Below are positions 52,667-62,070 of a DNA stretch of 64,000 bases, piece by piece. The notes under the pieces were generated by a model that saw only the letters and a list, made by a program, of their open reading frames with translations, was not told where the DNA came from and did not search any database. The position numbers were made by a program, and so were the translations under genes. Source of the DNA: Dictyobacter arantiisoli (lineage in GTDB: Bacteria; Chloroflexota; Ktedonobacteria; Ktedonobacterales; Ktedonobacteraceae); NCBI RefSeq assembly GCF_008326305.1, contig NZ_BIXY01000025.1, positions 1 through 64,000 of the forward strand, in the 5' to 3' direction. Within the stretch, counting starts at the first letter, position 1, and each line of letters begins with the position of its first letter.

Positions 52667-53611
52667 CTAGAGACACCAGCTATTCGGTGCATTAAGGGGG
52701 ATCAGATAAAAGAGATTGTTGCGGAGCTGGTAACAACTCATTTGCTCTGGTTTGGCAAAGGCTATTGCGGTCTTTTGTAAGATCGGATAGTCTTTGTTTC
52801 CATCAGGCAACTGAATAGATGCAGTGGCGGTTATATTATAGATGAAGTTTTGTTGTGAACTTATATGAATGGTGGCAACAAGCGTATCTTGAGGATTAAG
52901 ATAGGTATCAGTACATAGTGGCTGATTATCGGTATTCATTGTGGTACCAACAAAGGTTGTCGCAGTATTCTTCAAGAGAATAGTATCTTCACATGTATAT
53001 ATTCTCGATGGCGTATCTCCCCCTCCAGCGCCACATTGTGTACAGGTCGGTGGTGTACAGGTCGTCGGATTTAAGGCTCCCAGCGAGCAATAATCCAGCA
53101 GGTGATACACAGCATCGTTTTTCACGGGCGTTTGTATTTCCCTGACAGTAATATTATGGAACAAAAAGGGCTGATTGCTACTATTTACTAATGTTAACGT
53201 CATCGAACAACCATTTTGTGCAGTTCCCCCCGTTGTGGTGCCATACATCCACTCCAGTGCCGCAGGCATTGTTTCGGGATGCGCGATGCCATTCTGGCTG
53301 ATATTCCCTACAGCGGCTTTCTGAACATAGGCTTTGATTTGTTGTATTTCACCGCTATCATATTGTGTCTGATCCGTCTTTAACACCAGATTATTCGATG
53401 GTTGCTTGATAGCGGTTCTATCCGGGCAGTAGATACTTTGTGCGTTCACGGTAATAGTAGATGCAGTATTCTTCATGGGTGTCGCTGTATTTGGTCCGTT
53501 CGAGCCACAGCCTGTAAGAAGGAATAAGATAGAACAACAGAAAAGAAAAAAGATATTGTGCTTACCGTATCTATATGATGCCGTCATGAGTAACTCCTTC
53601 ATACTTCTCAT
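52667..53611 (-). CDS. Secreted lipoprotein coupled to the trypsin-like protease
   Basis: The 314-aa product has a lipobox signal (FLFCCSILFLLTGC) with the lipidated Cys at about residue 35, so it is membrane-anchored outside the cell. The mature part is Thr/Asn-rich and probably beta-sandwich, with a Cys-rich loop (about 185-215, CSLGALNPTTCTPPTC) that may form disulphides. Its ATG overlaps the protease stop as ATGA, which shows translational coupling. Function unknown; a partner or substrate-recruiting subunit of the protease is plausible. Confidence 0.8.
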   Translation of the reverse strand: MRSMKELLMTASYRYGKHNIFFLFCCSILFLLTGCGSNGPNTATPMKNTASTITVNAQSIYCPDRTAIKQPSNNLVLKTDQTQYDSGEIQQIKAYVQKAAVGNISQNGIAHPETMPAALEWMYGTTTGGTAQNGCSMTLTLVNSSNQPFLFHNITVREIQTPVKNDAVYHLLDYCSLGALNPTTCTPPTCTQCGAGGGDTPSRIYTCEDTILLKNTATTFVGTTMNTDNQPLCTDTYLNPQDTLVATIHISSQQNFIYNITATASIQLPDGNKDYPILQKTAIAFAKPEQMSCYQLRNNLFYLIPLNAPNSWCL

Positions 53612-55113
53612 GATTTGTTAGCTACAAATTTTCCACCTGCCCCTATGGGCTGATAGAAATGCCAATTGTGTTCATCGCTAACGAAGAACACATGGAATAT
53701 CTGTGAGGATGATGCCGTATATGTGTGATTGAGTGTCTGGTACGTAATCGTTATTGAGAAATCCAATGCGGCAGGCCATGTGGAACTGAGACCAATATCC
53801 AACGATTGATGTTGACCAGGATAGATGATCGGTTGCTGATTGCTGTTTGCCGGATAAGCTTCTATAAGTAGCCCTGCGGTATCAGAACTATGATACTCCG
53901 CCGTATAAAGGTCGGAAGAATATGGCTGTGGTGCTGGTTGATGCCAGACGTTGAGGCGTGCAGGGAGAGTAGATACAGTAACAATATGGCATGAGACAGC
54001 GTTGATGGTCAAAATATCATGATTCTGGCTCTGGTTACTTGCATCCACAATAACGTGGTACATAGGAATAGTTGAGGGTGGATTGTGGGCATTAAAAATA
54101 TGCACAATGCCAATTTGTGACGCTGTCTGCAAATTCTGTGTTGTTGCATTTTCGGGAACTTTCGCTGGTATTTGTATATCTGGACTGATCGTATCGCGCC
54201 AGGAGATTGCGAGTGCCGGTGTGGGGCTCGTTGCTCCGGTTGTTGTTTTCGTGAAGAATAATGTACTGTAGTTGAGCATAAAAAAGAGCAGCATACAGAG
54301 CAGCAGGAGACTAAGTCCATATATGGTAATATGTTTGGCGGTGAAGTATTTTTTTTCGATACGCAGTTGAAAAATGGTACTGGGAACTATTTTTTTGTGC
54401 CTTACTGGCTGCTCAATGCTCAGAAATTTTCGACCGAGTCGTGCGCTAATATCTTGTATCAGTAGAGTAGGGAGCATAAAAGCAGTTTTTGTCGCACTTT
54501 GTCTATCGGCCTCAACAATCACACCCACCACGGCATTTGCCTGTTCGTCCCATACCGGAGTGCCGCTGAAGCCTTGCTCGATGCGATGTCCCGTGACATG
54601 TGTGCTTTCTAGTTGCACAAAGCCCCTATTATCGCGTCCTAGGATTCTCCCACTGGTCCAGACCCCATTATCGTAACGATCAGGAAAACCAAAAGCGCGA
54701 AACGTATGGTTCCACATATCCTCATAGGGAACTACGACCATACAGGTTGCATTGGCGACGTCCGGGTACGCTTTCTCTAAACGCAACACAGCAAGATCTT
54801 TATCTCCCTGTGGATACCATTCTCTTACCGTGGCGTAGCGTTGCTCTAGCGGAGCGGATTTGAAGCCAACAATCAACGTGTGTTGTGGAAGAGCCTGTCT
54901 ATGATCGTTATCCTCATGCAGCTCAAGTGCTTGTGCTATGACATGCGCACAGGTGAGAATCTCCATGTTTGAAATGAGAAAGCCTGCACCAATCACATAC
55001 TTTCCGGTTGCGTCCATAATATAGACAATTGAAGTATCAAAGGAAGATGGCATGATTCGCAAATTCACCTGCACCATTTTACTACTAGCACGTCCTATAC
55101 AAAACAATACCAT
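53608..55113 (-). CDS. Membrane-anchored trypsin-like serine protease
   Basis: The 501-aa product begins with the protease domain (about 25-220): His in LTCAHVIAQ, Asp in GDKDLAVLRL, Ser in GFSGTPVWD, all in trypsin order. No signal peptide precedes it. A membrane segment (ITIYGLSLLLLCMLLFFML, about 265-285) follows, then an extracellular beta-rich domain of about 200 residues. The protease domain is therefore predicted to be cytoplasmic, which fits intracellular trypsin-like proteases of signalling systems. It is translationally coupled to the lipoprotein and convergent with the Trypco1 gene. Confidence 0.87.
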   Translation of the reverse strand: MVLFCIGRASSKMVQVNLRIMPSSFDTSIVYIMDATGKYVIGAGFLISNMEILTCAHVIAQALELHEDNDHRQALPQHTLIVGFKSAPLEQRYATVREWYPQGDKDLAVLRLEKAYPDVANATCMVVVPYEDMWNHTFRAFGFPDRYDNGVWTSGRILGRDNRGFVQLESTHVTGHRIEQGFSGTPVWDEQANAVVGVIVEADRQSATKTAFMLPTLLIQDISARLGRKFLSIEQPVRHKKIVPSTIFQLRIEKKYFTAKHITIYGLSLLLLCMLLFFMLNYSTLFFTKTTTGATSPTPALAISWRDTISPDIQIPAKVPENATTQNLQTASQIGIVHIFNAHNPPSTIPMYHVIVDASNQSQNHDILTINAVSCHIVTVSTLPARLNVWHQPAPQPYSSDLYTAEYHSSDTAGLLIEAYPANSNQQPIIYPGQHQSLDIGLSSTWPAALDFSITITYQTLNHTYTASSSQIFHVFFVSDEHNWHFYQPIGAGGKFVANKS

Positions 55114-55261
55114 ATCTACCTTTTATTGACAACAAAGTATGAGCTAGTATAGTATAAAATAACAAGTAAATATTCGTAGTAGTAATTTCTATGGCATTAT
55201 TCATTGCTAGCTGCTATGAAAAAACTATAAGATATGCGATGCCTTTTGTATGGAGTACAGA

Positions 55262-56659
55262 ATGGGAAGAGCGCCATTAGCAGCAATAGTAAAAAAGCGT
55301 TTTATCCTGGTTGGCATGTCCTTTTGTTTGATAACGACTCTCTTTCTGGTATGTACCAGTGCCAGTGCCATAGGGGTAAACTTACTCTCCGGCTTTACTC
55401 CAGCCGCAGCTCCTCATTTCTATTTGCATGGTGTCGATGATGCGGTATATACAGTCAATGCGGCTACCGGCGCGGTAGAAGGTCACTATAATTTCAATTA
55501 TCGAGATCCTACGCTGGGCACTCTCTCTCCCAATCCAGGATATGTAAAGCAGGATCCGGTATTGGTTGATCATGAAGTGGTCTATTACGATGGATACCGA
55601 GGTATCTATGCGGCTCATTTACGCGATGGCACACCACTCTGGAAACATAATTTGTCCGCGGTTTCCTTTGGAGACAATCGTCCTTTACAGGTTAGCGGAA
55701 ATGTGCTTTATGTGTTTACAGCAAGTAGTGACATGCTTTCTGCCTTACACACTAGTGATGGAGCGCTGCTATGGCACCATACTGCTGCTGAAGGGATTCA
55801 AGGGGCTCCTGCTGATTTTCACACCCGTATATTCAATATTGCTATCGTAAATAATGTGCTTTATTATACCCTATCATATACCCTAAAAGCTGATACCATT
55901 AGCATATTTTTTGCGCTCAATGCACGAAGTGGAGCACTCCTTTGGAACAAAACAATCAGTGGATCGCTGGTTATAACAAGTGATAAAGGAGCTATCTACA
56001 TTGCGGGGGATGCGACATTGTATGCATATCGATTGCAAGATGGTCACCTTCTCTGGCAGCGCAAAGGGCTAGCTCAGATTGTGTCTGTAACTACCGTCTC
56101 CGGGCTTATTCTTGTCTGTGATACAGAGGATGTCTTTGCCTTACATGAAAACGATCATAGCTTCGCATGGATTGTGCCTAGAAAAAATGCCATTCCTGGT
56201 GAAAATGTCTTTTCTATTTTCCATGGTATAGCCTATATAGATTCATCCGCGATCGATATCTCTTCAGGAAGACAATTATGGCAATTTCCTGCTGCAAATC
56301 TGGTTGTCGATGACATTGATCAGTTTGATGGGAGCAGCCATCTGTTCAACACCAAACAGAATTTCATCTATATCACACGTGCAATTTCTCTGCCTGAAAG
56401 CAACAGTAGCGGCCTCTCGCTGGAAGCGGTAGATTATTCTACAGGAGGAACAGCGTGGTGGCAGGATATTTCCAGTACGAGTGTTACAGATGAAGTGTTT
56501 ATAAATGGAACACTTCTGATGCACTATCAAAATAAAATTTATGCCTATATGGCAAATACAGGACAATTCCTTTGGGAAAAGCAGTACAAGACTATTGGCA
56601 GTCTAGCAGCGTCAAATAGCTATTTCTACTTGTTCGGCAATGATAATACATACGCATGA
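55262..56659 (+). CDS. Secreted PQQ/BamB-like beta-propeller protein
   Basis: Start at ATG 55262 (GGAG upstream) gives 465 aa with a signal peptide or anchor ending near TSASA. The rest contains repeated blades of the form 'VYTVNAATGAVEGHY', 'ALHTSDGALLWHH', 'ALNARSGALLWN', 'YRLQDGHLLWQR', typical of PQQ-like/BamB propellers. Enzymatic PQQ-binding residues are not evident, so it is more likely a scaffold or binding protein. It is divergent from the protease-lipoprotein operon and shares its upstream region. Confidence 0.85.
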   Translation: MGRAPLAAIVKKRFILVGMSFCLITTLFLVCTSASAIGVNLLSGFTPAAAPHFYLHGVDDAVYTVNAATGAVEGHYNFNYRDPTLGTLSPNPGYVKQDPVLVDHEVVYYDGYRGIYAAHLRDGTPLWKHNLSAVSFGDNRPLQVSGNVLYVFTASSDMLSALHTSDGALLWHHTAAEGIQGAPADFHTRIFNIAIVNNVLYYTLSYTLKADTISIFFALNARSGALLWNKTISGSLVITSDKGAIYIAGDATLYAYRLQDGHLLWQRKGLAQIVSVTTVSGLILVCDTEDVFALHENDHSFAWIVPRKNAIPGENVFSIFHGIAYIDSSAIDISSGRQLWQFPAANLVVDDIDQFDGSSHLFNTKQNFIYITRAISLPESNSSGLSLEAVDYSTGGTAWWQDISSTSVTDEVFINGTLLMHYQNKIYAYMANTGQFLWEKQYKTIGSLAASNSYFYLFGNDNTYA

Positions 56660-56666
56660 AGGATAC

Positions 56667-56702
56667 GAGAATAATAGAACTACGCGTAGCTCTATTATTC
56701 TC
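56667..56702. terminator. Near-perfect 36-bp palindrome between convergent genes
   Basis: The whole interval reads the same on both strands except one base pair and is centred on tacgcgta. It lies 8 bp after one stop codon and 33 bp from the convergent one, so it can terminate both. Confidence 0.65.
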
Positions 56703-56734
56703 ATCTATTCCTGTGGAGTGATAGAGTACTGACA

Positions 56735-58258
56735 TTATTTGCGAACTTTTCGTGTTCTCCAAATATGGACAGTGGTATCGCGGCTACCCGAAGCGATGAG
56801 CAGACCATTCGGTGACCAGGCGATGGCTGTGATAGCGTGCGTGTGCGCCAGATGGCGAGTGAGTATCTTCTCAGTCTCTACATTCCAGAGCAAGGCTGTT
56901 TGATCTGTACTACCAGAAGCGATCATTTTGCTGTTAGGAGACCAGGCGAGCGCGCAAATCGTTGCAGTATGGCCTTGATAACGATGGATGGTTTTGCCGA
57001 GCGCAGCATCCCAGGTACGAATGGTTTTGTCATCGCCTCCCGACGCTACCAGTTTGCTATCAACCGACCATGCCAGTGTATAGATTGCCCCTGTGTGATC
57101 TTTATGCGTGGTACTGGTAGTGCCCAATACTGTATCCCAAACATGTATCGTCCCTTCTTTGTCTCCAGAAGCGATCAACGTACCATTAGGAGACCAGGCA
57201 AGTGCGAGAACATCAGCCACATGCTCTTTATATTCGAGCAGAGCCTTCCCATTATGTGCGTAACAGATACAGATCGTACGACCATCTATCACGAGAGCGA
57301 TAAATTTACCGTTAGGTGACCATATAGGTGCGACGTTGTCACCGACAAGAGACGTTGTAAATCCTTCAGAGCTGGTAATCTGAAATGGCATATCCCCGGT
57401 AATGTGCAGAACCTTAACCGACTGGCTGGCTACCGCGAGAGAGAAGCCCTGCGAAGAACAGTTGACCGTGCCTGGGACGACGATAGGATCATGCGAATAG
57501 ATTGTCTCACCCGTCTGTGTATCACTGATGCAGACATGATGTGAACTGATGGATATGAGCTGTTTTCCATTGCGCGACCAGGAAAGAGACGATACTGGTC
57601 CGAGATGATCTCCCAGGCGCAAATATGCTGTGGTATGCCGTTGCCGAGGGATATTTCTCAGAAAGACGAGAAGATACAACAGTAATGAGTTCACCGGTGT
57701 AGGTGAGATAACGATTGAGATACTCGAAAACTGGAAGGAGATTGCAATGAGCAATACTGCGAGCCAACCACCACAGAGTGGAGCAAAGCCTGTCACCAGA
57801 ATAGTATCTGCTGGCAGGCTTTTCAAAGGAAAAGAGGATATACTTATAATAAGATAAAGCTCTTCAATAGGCGTGCGGGCCAGGACGGTCAACAAGAGCA
57901 GTATAATAATGACAAGTGATATCCCTAAAATCATCAGGAAGCCTATCATCCCGATATATTTGCGTGTGGATGGACGTAATGCGCGAAAATAAAAAGTACT
58001 AATTATCAGAGCAAAAAGCAAACCAGCCAGCACCCCATCCGTAAAAAAGCCAGTTTCGCGATAGAGGGCACCAAAGAGATACGAGAGACATATGTCGACG
58101 TTTTGTACCAACACGCCGCCGACGATGCCACCTACGCATCCAATAAAGCTAACTTCCAGATACTGTCGTATGCCTTTGCCCATGTGAAAGCCAACGAGCA
58201 ACATACAGCACAGACCACTGACAATCCCAACGATTGCCCAGATCAAAATAACGACCAT
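56735..58258 (-). CDS. Multi-pass membrane protein with cytoplasmic WD40 propeller
   Basis: ATG 58258 with AAGGGA upstream gives 507 aa; a TTG start 27 bp earlier is less likely. The N-terminal 200 residues contain six or seven membrane segments with a Gly-rich stretch (FIGCVGGIVGGVLVQ). From about residue 215 to the end there are WD40 blades; the last four are classical (ALAWSPNGTLIASG, IHVWD, TIRTWD, LLWNVE, HIWRT). It probably senses or scaffolds at the membrane, as other WD40-membrane fusions of these bacteria are thought to do. It is close to, but not co-transcribed with, the trypsin group. Confidence 0.87.
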   Translation of the reverse strand: MVVILIWAIVGIVSGLCCMLLVGFHMGKGIRQYLEVSFIGCVGGIVGGVLVQNVDICLSYLFGALYRETGFFTDGVLAGLLFALIISTFYFRALRPSTRKYIGMIGFLMILGISLVIIILLLLTVLARTPIEELYLIISISSFPLKSLPADTILVTGFAPLCGGWLAVLLIAISFQFSSISIVISPTPVNSLLLYLLVFLRNIPRQRHTTAYLRLGDHLGPVSSLSWSRNGKQLISISSHHVCISDTQTGETIYSHDPIVVPGTVNCSSQGFSLAVASQSVKVLHITGDMPFQITSSEGFTTSLVGDNVAPIWSPNGKFIALVIDGRTICICYAHNGKALLEYKEHVADVLALAWSPNGTLIASGDKEGTIHVWDTVLGTTSTTHKDHTGAIYTLAWSVDSKLVASGGDDKTIRTWDAALGKTIHRYQGHTATICALAWSPNSKMIASGSTDQTALLWNVETEKILTRHLAHTHAITAIAWSPNGLLIASGSRDTTVHIWRTRKVRK

Positions 58259-58440
58259 ACAGGTATCCCTTATAGCATTGATCAAAACAGCAGGTAGAGA
58301 AAATGCCTTTTAATTGACATTTGAGCAGGTATTCTTTACAATTATGTTAATTCATACATGTGTATACGTGGTTTTGTCAAGTTTTTTTACGTTATTATGA
58401 AGATATAAATAGCAATTGAAGAAGATGAAGAAGAAGACAT

Positions 58441-59070
58441 ATGGAGCGCACATCTTACCAGCTGAAACCCTGGTTGCCTTATATCGGAGTGATTGGTATC
58501 CTTTGTCTCCTTGTGGTATTGATTAGCCCTACTATTCTCATGGCACATGCCAATGCACAACCACAGAGTTCCTCCCAAACCTTGACTGCTTTCCAGGCAA
58601 GAGGGATAGATGGTGAGCTGTTAACGCCAACGCCAACGCACCTTGCATCTCCTCCTGTACTGACTCCGACTCCCATGTCATTTCCCTTTTCCCTTAAAAC
58701 TACACCGAACAAAACAGCTCAGACGGTCGCCCCTTTTGTTGGTCTGTGGATTGCTCATTATGGCTCCATTGAGATCAAAGCCGATGGTCATGCTCATCTT
58801 GAAGCCAGAACATATCAATGGTGTACCGACCCGGGTAGCAAACCTCCTTGTGATTCTCTAAATGGGAACATGATTGTCGATGGCATTCAAGAGGATATAG
58901 TGTTTACAGCGGTGAAAATCGGTGTCGCGTATGGCAAGATTGTCAAAAGTACCCTGGATAATACCGGCCAACCAGTCACCGCAATGTTGACTATGGATGA
59001 TGCTCTTGTTATAAGTGACGGAAATATATTCTGTGGACCTCAAGCACCTGAAGGATCTTGTGGTGCTTAA
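58441..59070 (+). CDS. Secreted or anchored protein, unknown function
   Basis: The 209-aa product has an N-terminal signal/anchor (YIGVIGILCLLVVLISPTIL, about 14-33), a Thr-Pro-rich linker (LTPTPTHLA, VLTPTPMS) and a C-terminal domain of about 115 residues. That domain starts FVGLWIAHYGSIEIKADGHA and contains conserved-looking Cys pairs (WCTDPGSKPPCD and FCGPQAPEGSC). This looks like a small extracellular lipocalin-like or beta-barrel domain found in secreted actinobacterial proteins, but I cannot name it. A purine-rich GAAGAAGA tract precedes the ATG. Confidence 0.7.
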   Translation: MERTSYQLKPWLPYIGVIGILCLLVVLISPTILMAHANAQPQSSSQTLTAFQARGIDGELLTPTPTHLASPPVLTPTPMSFPFSLKTTPNKTAQTVAPFVGLWIAHYGSIEIKADGHAHLEARTYQWCTDPGSKPPCDSLNGNMIVDGIQEDIVFTAVKIGVAYGKIVKSTLDNTGQPVTAMLTMDDALVISDGNIFCGPQAPEGSCGA

Positions 59071-59093
59071 AATCACATAAAAAAAGAGAAAAA

Positions 59094-59127
59094 GGCTCTC
59101 CGTCCTTCTTCGGAAGGACGGAGAGCC
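59094..59127 (+). terminator. Terminator with TTCG tetraloop
   Basis: Perfect 15-bp arms 59094-59108 and 59113-59127 close a ttcg loop, 23 bp after the stop codon. An A-run precedes it, so it also works as a terminator for the opposite strand. Confidence 0.85.
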
Positions 59128-59283
59128 CTACTTCCTTCATAGAATACACATCGGAGAGCCATAGACCTTAAAGGATTGTATTTTCTTTTAAATTCATATA
59201 TTCTTTTTTAAGAACTTATCGGCAAAGAACATTTTTAGCACGCCTACTTTGAATGTTTTTGCCCATAGCGGAGAAAAAGAGAC

Positions 59284-59865
59284 ATGCATATTTCGATCCA
59301 TACCCCACCTTTAGCAACTGCGCCCGTAATCGTTGGGCTTCTCGTCCTTATACTCGCCATTATTTATCTTAGAACGCGCCCTCGACGTAGACGAGGACAT
59401 AGCTCAACCAGGGGTCAAGCTCCCGCTCGGAAACGTACTTCGATCAATGAGAAAGGCATTCCGAAGGTAAATGGACGCATTCCATCCTGGCAAAAAGATC
59501 CTGGTGCCAGAATTGCTAATCAATATGGCAGAGCTCGCAGTCCGGAGTGGCCGAGAGTAGCTCATGAGCATCTCAGCCATCAGCCAGCTTGTGTGGTCTG
59601 TGGTCACCGAGGAAAAGGATTACAGGTTCATCATATCAAACCATTCCATCTCTACCCGGAACTCGAACTTGACCCAAATAACTTAATCACTCTCTGCGAA
59701 ATCAGGGGCCGCACGCATCACCTACTGATTGGTCACCTTGATAATTGGGAATCGTACAACAAACGTGTACGAGAAGACACAAAGCGTTACTCCCATCAAA
59801 GTGCTGCCGCGATCAAGGCCAATGTGACCTGGCAGAAAGAGGTAGCTCAACGCCCGATGCCTTAA
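59284..59865 (+). CDS. Membrane-anchored HNH endonuclease
   Basis: The 193-aa product has an N-terminal membrane segment (VIVGLLVLILAIIYL, about 16-31) followed by an Arg-rich stop-transfer run, a basic linker and an HNH domain (about 95-165). The HNH motif is complete: CVVCG zinc knuckle, LQVHHIKPFHLYPEL (catalytic HH), DPNNLITLCE (Asn) and a final HHLLIGH. HNH nucleases anchored by a helix are unusual; with N-terminus out the domain would be cytoplasmic, with the reverse it would be extracellular, and the positive-inside rule favours the nuclease inside. A role in degrading incoming DNA is possible. Confidence 0.88.
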   Translation: MHISIHTPPLATAPVIVGLLVLILAIIYLRTRPRRRRGHSSTRGQAPARKRTSINEKGIPKVNGRIPSWQKDPGARIANQYGRARSPEWPRVAHEHLSHQPACVVCGHRGKGLQVHHIKPFHLYPELELDPNNLITLCEIRGRTHHLLIGHLDNWESYNKRVREDTKRYSHQSAAAIKANVTWQKEVAQRPMP

Positions 59866-60261
59866 CATGAACGAGTTCTCTATAAACATCGTCAGTAGAT
59901 AAAACGTCTTGTGCCGAAAGACCTCCATATCCTAGAAGAGACCATTGCGATCTGGCGTCCCAATATCCATCGGTAATAGATTTGGCGGAGCTGTTGGGCA
60001 ATTGAGTATGAAGTGACGTCTTGTGCTCGCGATCCAGCGTGATCAACAGATCAATACGTATCACATTTTGGCCCATTTCATTCCGTGATTGACACTTCAT
60101 TACCAGTACCGGAAGTGGCTATAACTGCCAAAAATAGGACCGTCTCTTGCTCAAAGAAGAAACAAGCGTTACTTCTTGGCTCAGAAGACGTTTTCTAAAT
60201 ATGTATGCATTATCTTCAATACATACATATTTTATTTTTGAAGAACGAAAGAAGAATTCTC
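59866..60261. other. Intergenic region with an uncertain minus-strand frame
   Basis: A minus-strand frame (60100 to 59813) has a protein-like stretch (QNVIRIDLLITLDREHKTSL) but no ribosome-binding site, and it overlaps the HNH gene, so it may be an old fragment. Nothing else was recognised. Confidence 0.3.
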
Positions 60262-60429
60262 ATGAAAGTTGGTTCCCTTGTCGTTGCAGTGATTGGAATT
60301 CTTGCCGTCATAGTTGGCATAATTCTGAAAGTGTCCAGCCAGGCGCATGGTCTCACAGTTCTGATAATTGGCGCTGTGCTGTTGATCCTTGGCCTGGTGG
60401 GCGCATTTGTTCTCAAGCCCAAAGCTTAA
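60262..60429 (+). CDS. Small two-helix membrane protein (55 aa)
   Basis: ATG 60262 gives 55 residues with two hydrophobic helices (VGSLVVAVIGILAVIVGII and LTVLIIGAVLLILGLVGAFV) joined by a short polar turn and ending in LKPKA. An AGAAG tract precedes the start. Small proteins of this form are common and often stress induced; no function can be assigned. Its stop codon lies within a 19-bp tandem duplication. Confidence 0.7.
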   Translation: MKVGSLVVAVIGILAVIVGIILKVSSQAHGLTVLIIGAVLLILGLVGAFVLKPKA

Positions 60430-60455
60430 GAGTTCTCCCAAAGCTTAAGAGTTCT
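60418..60455 (+). repeat. Exact 19-bp tandem duplication over a stop codon
   Basis: cccaaagcttaagagttct occurs at 60418-60436 and again at 60437-60455. The first copy includes the last codons and TAA of the 55-aa gene. Confidence 0.9.
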
Positions 60456-60477
60456 AACGATCTCTCAGTTCACGAGG

Positions 60478-60517
60478 AAGCCCTCCCCACTGCTCACAAG
60501 AGGCAGGAGGAGGGCTT
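60478..60517 (+). terminator. Terminator of the small membrane protein gene
   Basis: Arms 60478-60486 (aagccctcc) and 60509-60517 (ggagggctt) pair perfectly and are followed by a T-rich tract. Confidence 0.65.
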
Positions 60518-60686
60518 TCTCTTGCCACAGGCAAGGCAGGAGACCCCCCCACAGAATACGCAACGTGTAAAAGCCTATTAGGCCCGAATGAATATGGGCC
60601 GAGGTAATCGGTGACAGATGCTCCAGGTTGCTGTCCTGGACCGGATAGCCTGTGGCTTGCAGGTGATCAGATGAGCTTCATCTGTT

Positions 60687-61211
60687 TTATTCCTTCCTTT
60701 CCTCGCTTCCCAGTGGAGAGGGCTTGAGCATCGTCAGGATGATGCTCGCATCGGGGAAATGCTGATGGTAACGCTCCGGGTTGCTCACCACCAGTCTCGT
60801 TAACCCATCAAGAGTTGCCGACACCACAGTCAAAAGCTGATCGGGATCGGCATCGATGACGGACCCCTCGGCCTGGCCTTCGACGATCAACTGCCGGAGC
60901 AGGTCAGCGAACGCCTGATTCACCTGCCTCGCCTGTTCACGCAGGTCAGGTGGCGTGGCCTCAGCGCTTTGCACTTGCTCGTGTAATTGGGCAACTTCTG
61001 GATGCTCACGCCGGTTTTCGATGAGCCGTGTCAGCAAAAAGTCCAGGCGCTCCCCAGGCGGCAGGAGGATCGCCAAAAAACGCTGGAGGGCGGCGCGACG
61101 TTCCTGGAGAGTTTGCAGGTTGGAACGCCGCTGTGTTCCGTGGCGAGTCGATGCCATCATAACGGGATATGGCACGCGAAGTTTGATCTGCTGCGGCAAC
61201 GAATACTTCAC
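60687..61211 (-). pseudogene. TetR-family regulator lacking its DNA-binding domain
   Basis: The 174-aa frame contains a TetR-like ligand domain from about residue 35 (ERRAALQRFLAILLPPGERL through LLTVVSATLDGLTRLVVSNP). The N-terminal helix-turn-helix is missing: the first 30 residues do not resemble it, and no other frame just upstream restores it. Either the 5' part was deleted, or the frame is expressed as a truncated dimerisation partner. It lies 67 bp downstream of a GyrI-like gene on the same strand. Confidence 0.6.
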
Positions 61212-61278
61212 ACCGCTTGATGTCTCTCAAGAAGACAGAGGTCAGCCCGAGTGCCGAGTTGACACGTGGGACAGACGG

Positions 61279-61785
61279 CTATCGGGGTTGAGGGTCTGCC
61301 AGCCGAATCGCCACCTCGGTTTCCCATTTCGCTTGATCCGGCTCCTCGTTTGGATCGGTGAGCAAGGACATCAGACGTGCACCAAATGCCTGGCCCTTCT
61401 CCGTTTCCCAGGCATCCCACACCAGACCCTGCTTCGCTCCCCAGTCCAGCAGCGCTGCATTGGCTTCGATGCCTCTGTCCCACTCGGTGTAGACGAGCGA
61501 GGCATACAAACCTGCTGGCAGAACCCCCGCCCTGACGCGGTCATCGGGAGACTCGACACTCACGACTGGAATGCCCACCTCGATATCGAGCAGCGCCTCC
61601 ATATCGATGACACGATTGCGCAGGAAAGGCGCTCCGGTTGGCGCTATACCCTGATGCGCTATCCAGGCCAACACTTCCCTGCGGAGGTACTGGATCGTGG
61701 TATCCAATTCTTGCATCGTGACCTGGGTTCGAATCGCCACGTAGTGTTGCTCATGGCGATTCTCCAATTTTGGTTCGGTAATCAT
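61279..61785 (-). CDS. GyrI-like/effector-binding domain protein
   Basis: ATG 61785 behind AAGGGAA gives 168 aa. The product begins ITEPKLENRHEQHYVAIRTQ and contains DIEVGIPV, LPAGLYASLVYTEW and a C-terminal EVAIRL strand, which is the GyrI-like (SHS2 duplicate) fold used by BmrR, Rob and SbmC to bind small molecules. There is no attached DNA-binding domain, so it is a stand-alone binder or cyclopropanase-like hydrolase. A truncated TetR gene follows on the same strand. Confidence 0.85.
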   Translation of the reverse strand: MITEPKLENRHEQHYVAIRTQVTMQELDTTIQYLRREVLAWIAHQGIAPTGAPFLRNRVIDMEALLDIEVGIPVVSVESPDDRVRAGVLPAGLYASLVYTEWDRGIEANAALLDWGAKQGLVWDAWETEKGQAFGARLMSLLTDPNEEPDQAKWETEVAIRLADPQPR

Positions 61786-61920
61786 AGAAGTTTCCCTTTT
61801 CCTTTTTCTGATACTGCTGAAAATAGGACAATACACAAGTGCTATTCCAGTTATCAGGGGGAAAATCGGTAACTGGTTTGCATGTATGCTGGCTCATCAG
61901 AGGCCCCTTTTCCTGTTCAG

Positions 61921-62070
61921 TTATGGAATCTCGTTGCGCATCCCGTGGGCAAGCCAATCAGATGCGTATTGCGTGGCAGGGAAAAGCGCTTGAATCGACA
62001 AACTATGCTGCTTGCACAGGTCATCGACCATGACGTAGAGTACAGTTAGAAAGGTATCCAGGTGTTCCAT
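61921..62070 (-). pseudogene. N-terminal fragment of an IS transposase
   Basis: A minus-strand frame of 49 residues begins EHLDTFLTVLYVMVDDLCK, resembling the first residues of IS4/IS5/IS982-type transposases, then runs into unrelated sequence and stops. Only about the first 20-25 residues look original. The remainder of the element is absent. Confidence 0.5.

Noticed and set aside
61006-61230. 74-aa minus-strand frame overlapping the TetR fragment, as a possible source of the missing HTH
   Set aside because: Its sequence has no helix-turn-helix pattern, so a simple frameshift does not explain the missing DNA-binding domain.
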